64,000 bases of DNA from assembly GCA_963680875.1 (NCBI GenBank), contig OY804582.1, positions 56,872,646 to 56,936,645 on the forward strand, written 5' to 3'. The stretch comes from Bathymodiolus brooksi. Lineage: Eukaryota > Mollusca > Bivalvia > Mytilida > Modiolidae. Each line of letters begins with the position of its first letter. Within the stretch, counting starts at the first letter, position 1. Position numbers and translations under genes: made by a program. Positions 60,701 to 64,000 of the stretch are shown here, in pieces. Under the pieces are notes generated by a model, which saw nothing but the letters and a program-made list of their open reading frames with translations, was not told the origin of the DNA and searched no databases.

Positions 60701-63700
60701 TTTACAGAGTGGAGAAACCTTTTATCAATGGTTCTGTACTTTACAGAGTGGAGAAACCTTTTATCAATGGTTTTGTACTTTATAGAGTGGAGAAACCTTT
60801 TATCAATGGTTCTGTACTTTACAGAGTGTAGGAAACCTTTCATCAATGGTTCTGTACTTTACAGAGTAGAGAAACCTTTTATCAATGGTTCTGTACTTTA
60901 CAAAGTGGAGAAACCTTTTATCAATGGTTCTGTACTTTACAGAGTGGAGAAACCTTTTATCAATGGTTCTGTTCTTTACCGCATGGAAAAACCTTTTATC
61001 AATGGTTCTGTACTTTACAGAGTGTAGGAAACCTTTTATCAATGGTTCTGTACTTTACAGAGTGTAGGAAATCTTTTATCAATGGTTCTGTACATTACAG
61101 AGTGTAGGAAACCTTTTATCAATGGTTCTGTACTTTACAGAGTGTAGGAAACCTTTTATCAATGGTTCTGTACTTTACAGAGTGTAGGAAACCTTTTATC
61201 AATGGTTCTGTACTTTACAGAGTGGAGAAACCTTTTATCAATGGTTCTGTACTTTACAGAGTGGAGAAACCTTTTATCAATGGTTTTGTACTTTATAGAA
61301 TGGAGAAACCTTTTATCAATGGTTCTGTACTTTACAGAGTGTAGGAAACCTTTTATCAATGGTTCTGTACTTTACAGAGTGTAGGAAACCTTTTATCAAT
61401 GGTTCTGTACTTTACAGAGTGGAGAAACCTTTTATCAATGGTTCTGTACTTTACAGAGTGGAGAAACCTTTTATCAATGGTTTTGTACTTTATAGAGTGG
61501 AGAAACCTTTTATCAATGGTTCTGTACTTTACAGAGTGTAGGAAACCTTTTATCAATGGTTCTGTACTTTACAGAGTGTAGGAAACCTTTTATCAATGGT
61601 TCTGTACTTTAGAGTGGAGAAACCTTTTATCAATGGTTCTGTACTTTACAGAGTGGAGAAACCTTTTATCAATGGTTTTGTACTTTATAGAGTGGAGAAA
61701 CCTTTTATCAATGGTTCTGTACTTTACAGAGTGTAGGAAACCTTTCATCAATGGTTCTGTACTTTACAGAGTAGAGAAACCTTTTATCAATGGTTCTGTA
61801 CTTTACAAAGTGGAGAAACCTTTTATCAATGGTTCTGTACTTTACAGAGTGGAGAAACCTTTTATCAATGGTTCTGTTCTTTACCGCATGGAGAAACCTT
61901 TTATCAATGGTTCTGTACTTTACAGAGTGGAAAAACCTTTTATCAATGGTTCTATACTTTACAGAGTGTAGGAAACCTTTAATCAATGGTTCTGTACTAT
62001 ACAGAGTGTAGGAAACCTTTTATCAATGGTTCTGTACTTTATAGAATGGAGAAACCTTTTATCAATGGTTCTGTACTTTACAGAGTGTAGGAAATCTTTT
62101 ATCAATGGTTCTGTACTTTACAGAGTGTAGGAAACCTTTTATCAATGGTTCTGTACTTTACAGAGTGTAGGAAACCTTTTATCAATGGTTCTGTACTTTA
62201 CAGAGTGGAGAAACCTTTTATCAATGGTTCTGTACTTTACAGAGCGGAGAAACCTTTTATCAATGGTTTTGTACTTTATAGAGTGGAGAAACCTTTTATC
62301 AATGGTTCTGTACTTTACAGAGTGTAGGAAACCTTTTATCAATGGTTCTGTACTTTACAGAGTGTAGGAAATCTTTTATCAATGGTTCTGTACTTTACAG
62401 AGTGTAGGAAACCTTTTATCAATGGTTCTGTACTTTACAGAGTGTAGGAAACCTTTTATCAATGGTTCTGTACTTTACAGAGTGTAGGAAACCTTTTATC
62501 AATGGTTCTGTACTTTACAGAGTGGAGAAACCTTTTATCAATGGTTCTGTACTTTACAGAGTGGAGAAACCTTTTATCAATGGTTTTGTACTTTATAGAG
62601 TGGAGAAACCTTTTATCAATGGTTCTGTACTTTACAGAGTGTAGGAAACCTTTTATCAATGGTTCTGTACTTTACAGAGTGTAGGAAACCTTTTATCAAT
62701 GGTTCTGTACTTTACAGAGTGGAGAAACCTTTTATCAATGGTTTTGTACTTTATAGAGTGGAGAAACCTTTTATCAATGGTTCTGTACTTTACAGAGTGT
62801 AGGAAACCTTTCATCAATGGTTCTGTACTTTACAGAGTAGAGAAACCTTTTATCAATGGTTCTGTACTTTACAAAGTGGAGAAACCTTTTATCAATGGTT
62901 CTGTACTTTACAGAGTGGAGAAACCTTTTATCAATGGTTCTGTTCTTTACCGCATGGAGAAACCTTTTATCAATGGTTCTGTACTTTACAAAGTGGAAAA
63001 ACCTTTTATCAATGGTTCTATACTTTACAGAGTGTAGGAAACCTTTAATCAATGGTTCTGTACTATACAGAGTGTAGGAAACCTTTTATCAATGGTTCTG
63101 TACTTTATAGAATGGAGAAACCTTTTATCAATGGTTCTGTACTTTACAGAGTGTAGGAAATCTTTTATCAATGGTTCTGTACTTTACAGAGTGTAGGAAA
63201 CCTTTTATCAATGGTTCTGTACTTTACAGAGTGTAGGAAACCTTTTATCAATGGTTCTGTACTTTACAGAGTGTAGGAAATCTTTTATCAATGGTTCTGT
63301 ACTTTACAGAGTGGAGAAACCTTTTATCAATGGTTCTGTACTTTACAGAGTGTAGGAAACCTTTTATCAATGGTTCTGTACTTTACAGAGTGTAGGAAAT
63401 CTTTTATCAATGGTTCTGTACTTTACAGAGTGTAGGAAACCTTTTATCAATGGTTCTGTACTTTACAGAGTGTAGGAAACCTTTTATCAATGGTTCTGTA
63501 CTTTACAGAGTGTAGGAAACCTTTTATCAATGGTTCTGTACTTTACAGAGTGGAGAAACCTTTTATCAATGGTTCTGTACTTTACAGAGTGGAGAAACCT
63601 TTTATCAATGGTTTTGTACTTTATAGAGTGGAGAAACCTTTTATCAATGGTTCTGTACTTTACAGAGTGTAGGAAACCTTTTATCAATGGTTCTGTACTT

Positions 63701-64000
63701 TACAGAGTGTAGGAAACCTTTTATCAATGGTTCTGTACTTTACAGAGTGGAGAAACCTTTTATCAATGGTTCTGTACTTTACAGAGTGGAGAAACCTTTT
63801 ATCAATGGTTTTGTACTTTATAGAGTGGAGAAACCTTTTATCAATGGTTCTGTACTTTACAGAGTGTAGGAAACCTTTCATCAATGGTTCTGTACTTTAC
63901 AGAGTAGAGAAACCTTTTATCAATGGTTCTGTACTTTACAGAGTGGAGAAACCTTTTATCAATGGTTCTGTACTTTACATAGTGGAGAAACCTTTTATCA
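54781..64000. repeat. Satellite C: about 233 units of 39/40 bp, continues past the edge
   Basis: Unit types are gtgtaggaaaccttttatca then atggttctgtactttacaga (40 bp), and gtggagaaacc in place of gtgtaggaaacc (39 bp). Recurrent variants are gtgtaggaaatc, ggttttgtactttatagag, cctttcatcaatgg, ctttacaaagtgg and ttctttaccgcat. The variants occur in fixed order, giving higher-order repeats: tttaccgcat is at 56751, 57461, 58565, 60975, 61880 and 62946, and two rare landmarks (ttaccgcatggaaaa; tacattacag) both recur at exactly 4,224 bp. Open frames on both strands (for example VLYFTEWRNLLSM forward) follow from 39 bp being 13 codons, and break at 40 bp units. It is read as non-coding satellite DNA. 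Confidence 0.95.

Noticed and set aside
54958..64000. Dozens of 60-139-codon frames in satellite C
   Set aside because: They are products of 39 bp units (13 codons) occurring equally on both strands and in several frames; they repeat the same short peptide and break at 40 bp units.

Overview
This window is AT-rich, gene-poor, repeat-dominated eukaryotic DNA, most likely from a mollusc and probably a bivalve. Three things point that way: one large intron-less exon encoding a protocadherin; more than twenty copies of a tRNA-derived SINE family whose 3' part (gccacgatataactgaa, then taaacacc) matches the 3' ends I know from molluscan SINEs of the RUDI/V-SINE type; and fragments (22.5-22.9 kb, 25.5-25.8 kb) that resemble dispersed repeats I associate with mytilid mussels. 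The mytilid placement is recall, not a search result.

Layout. 1-6.0 kb: non-coding DNA with a short MITE and SINE pieces, possibly intronic or downstream sequence of the protocadherin. 6.03-8.65 kb, minus strand: the only confident coding sequence, a seven-cadherin-repeat protocadherin ectodomain with one membrane segment, ending at a good phase-0 splice donor; a candidate 5'-UTR splice acceptor lies at about 8.8 kb. 8.8-27.9 kb: non-coding, with SINEs, small tandem duplications, and a 1.04 kb tandem duplication bracketed by SINE copies (13.7-16.0 kb). 27.87-30.86 kb: satellite A, about 100 copies of a 30 bp unit. 31.35-32.05 kb: a decayed Penelope-like retroelement 3' end with a GIY-YIG endonuclease domain. 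32.6-36.9 kb: SINEs and copied SINE-plus-flank blocks. 37.01-39.56 kb: satellite B, about 69 copies of a 36/38 bp unit that matches the terminal inverted repeat of a short MITE found elsewhere in the window. 40-54.7 kb: SINEs, a Tc1-like MITE, a near-perfect 158 bp palindrome, another transposon remnant, and two weak candidate exons at 53.5-54.2 kb. 54.78 kb to the right edge: satellite C, more than 9.2 kb of 39/40 bp units with nested higher-order repeats, running off the window.

I see no multi-gene pathway, operon, CRISPR or defence-like system. The most interesting content is structural: a satellite that appears to derive from a MITE end, SINE copies that repeatedly bracket local tandem duplications, and SINE 3' tails of telomere-like (CCCTAA) hexamers. 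Most long open frames in the satellite arrays follow from unit lengths divisible by three and are not treated as genes.
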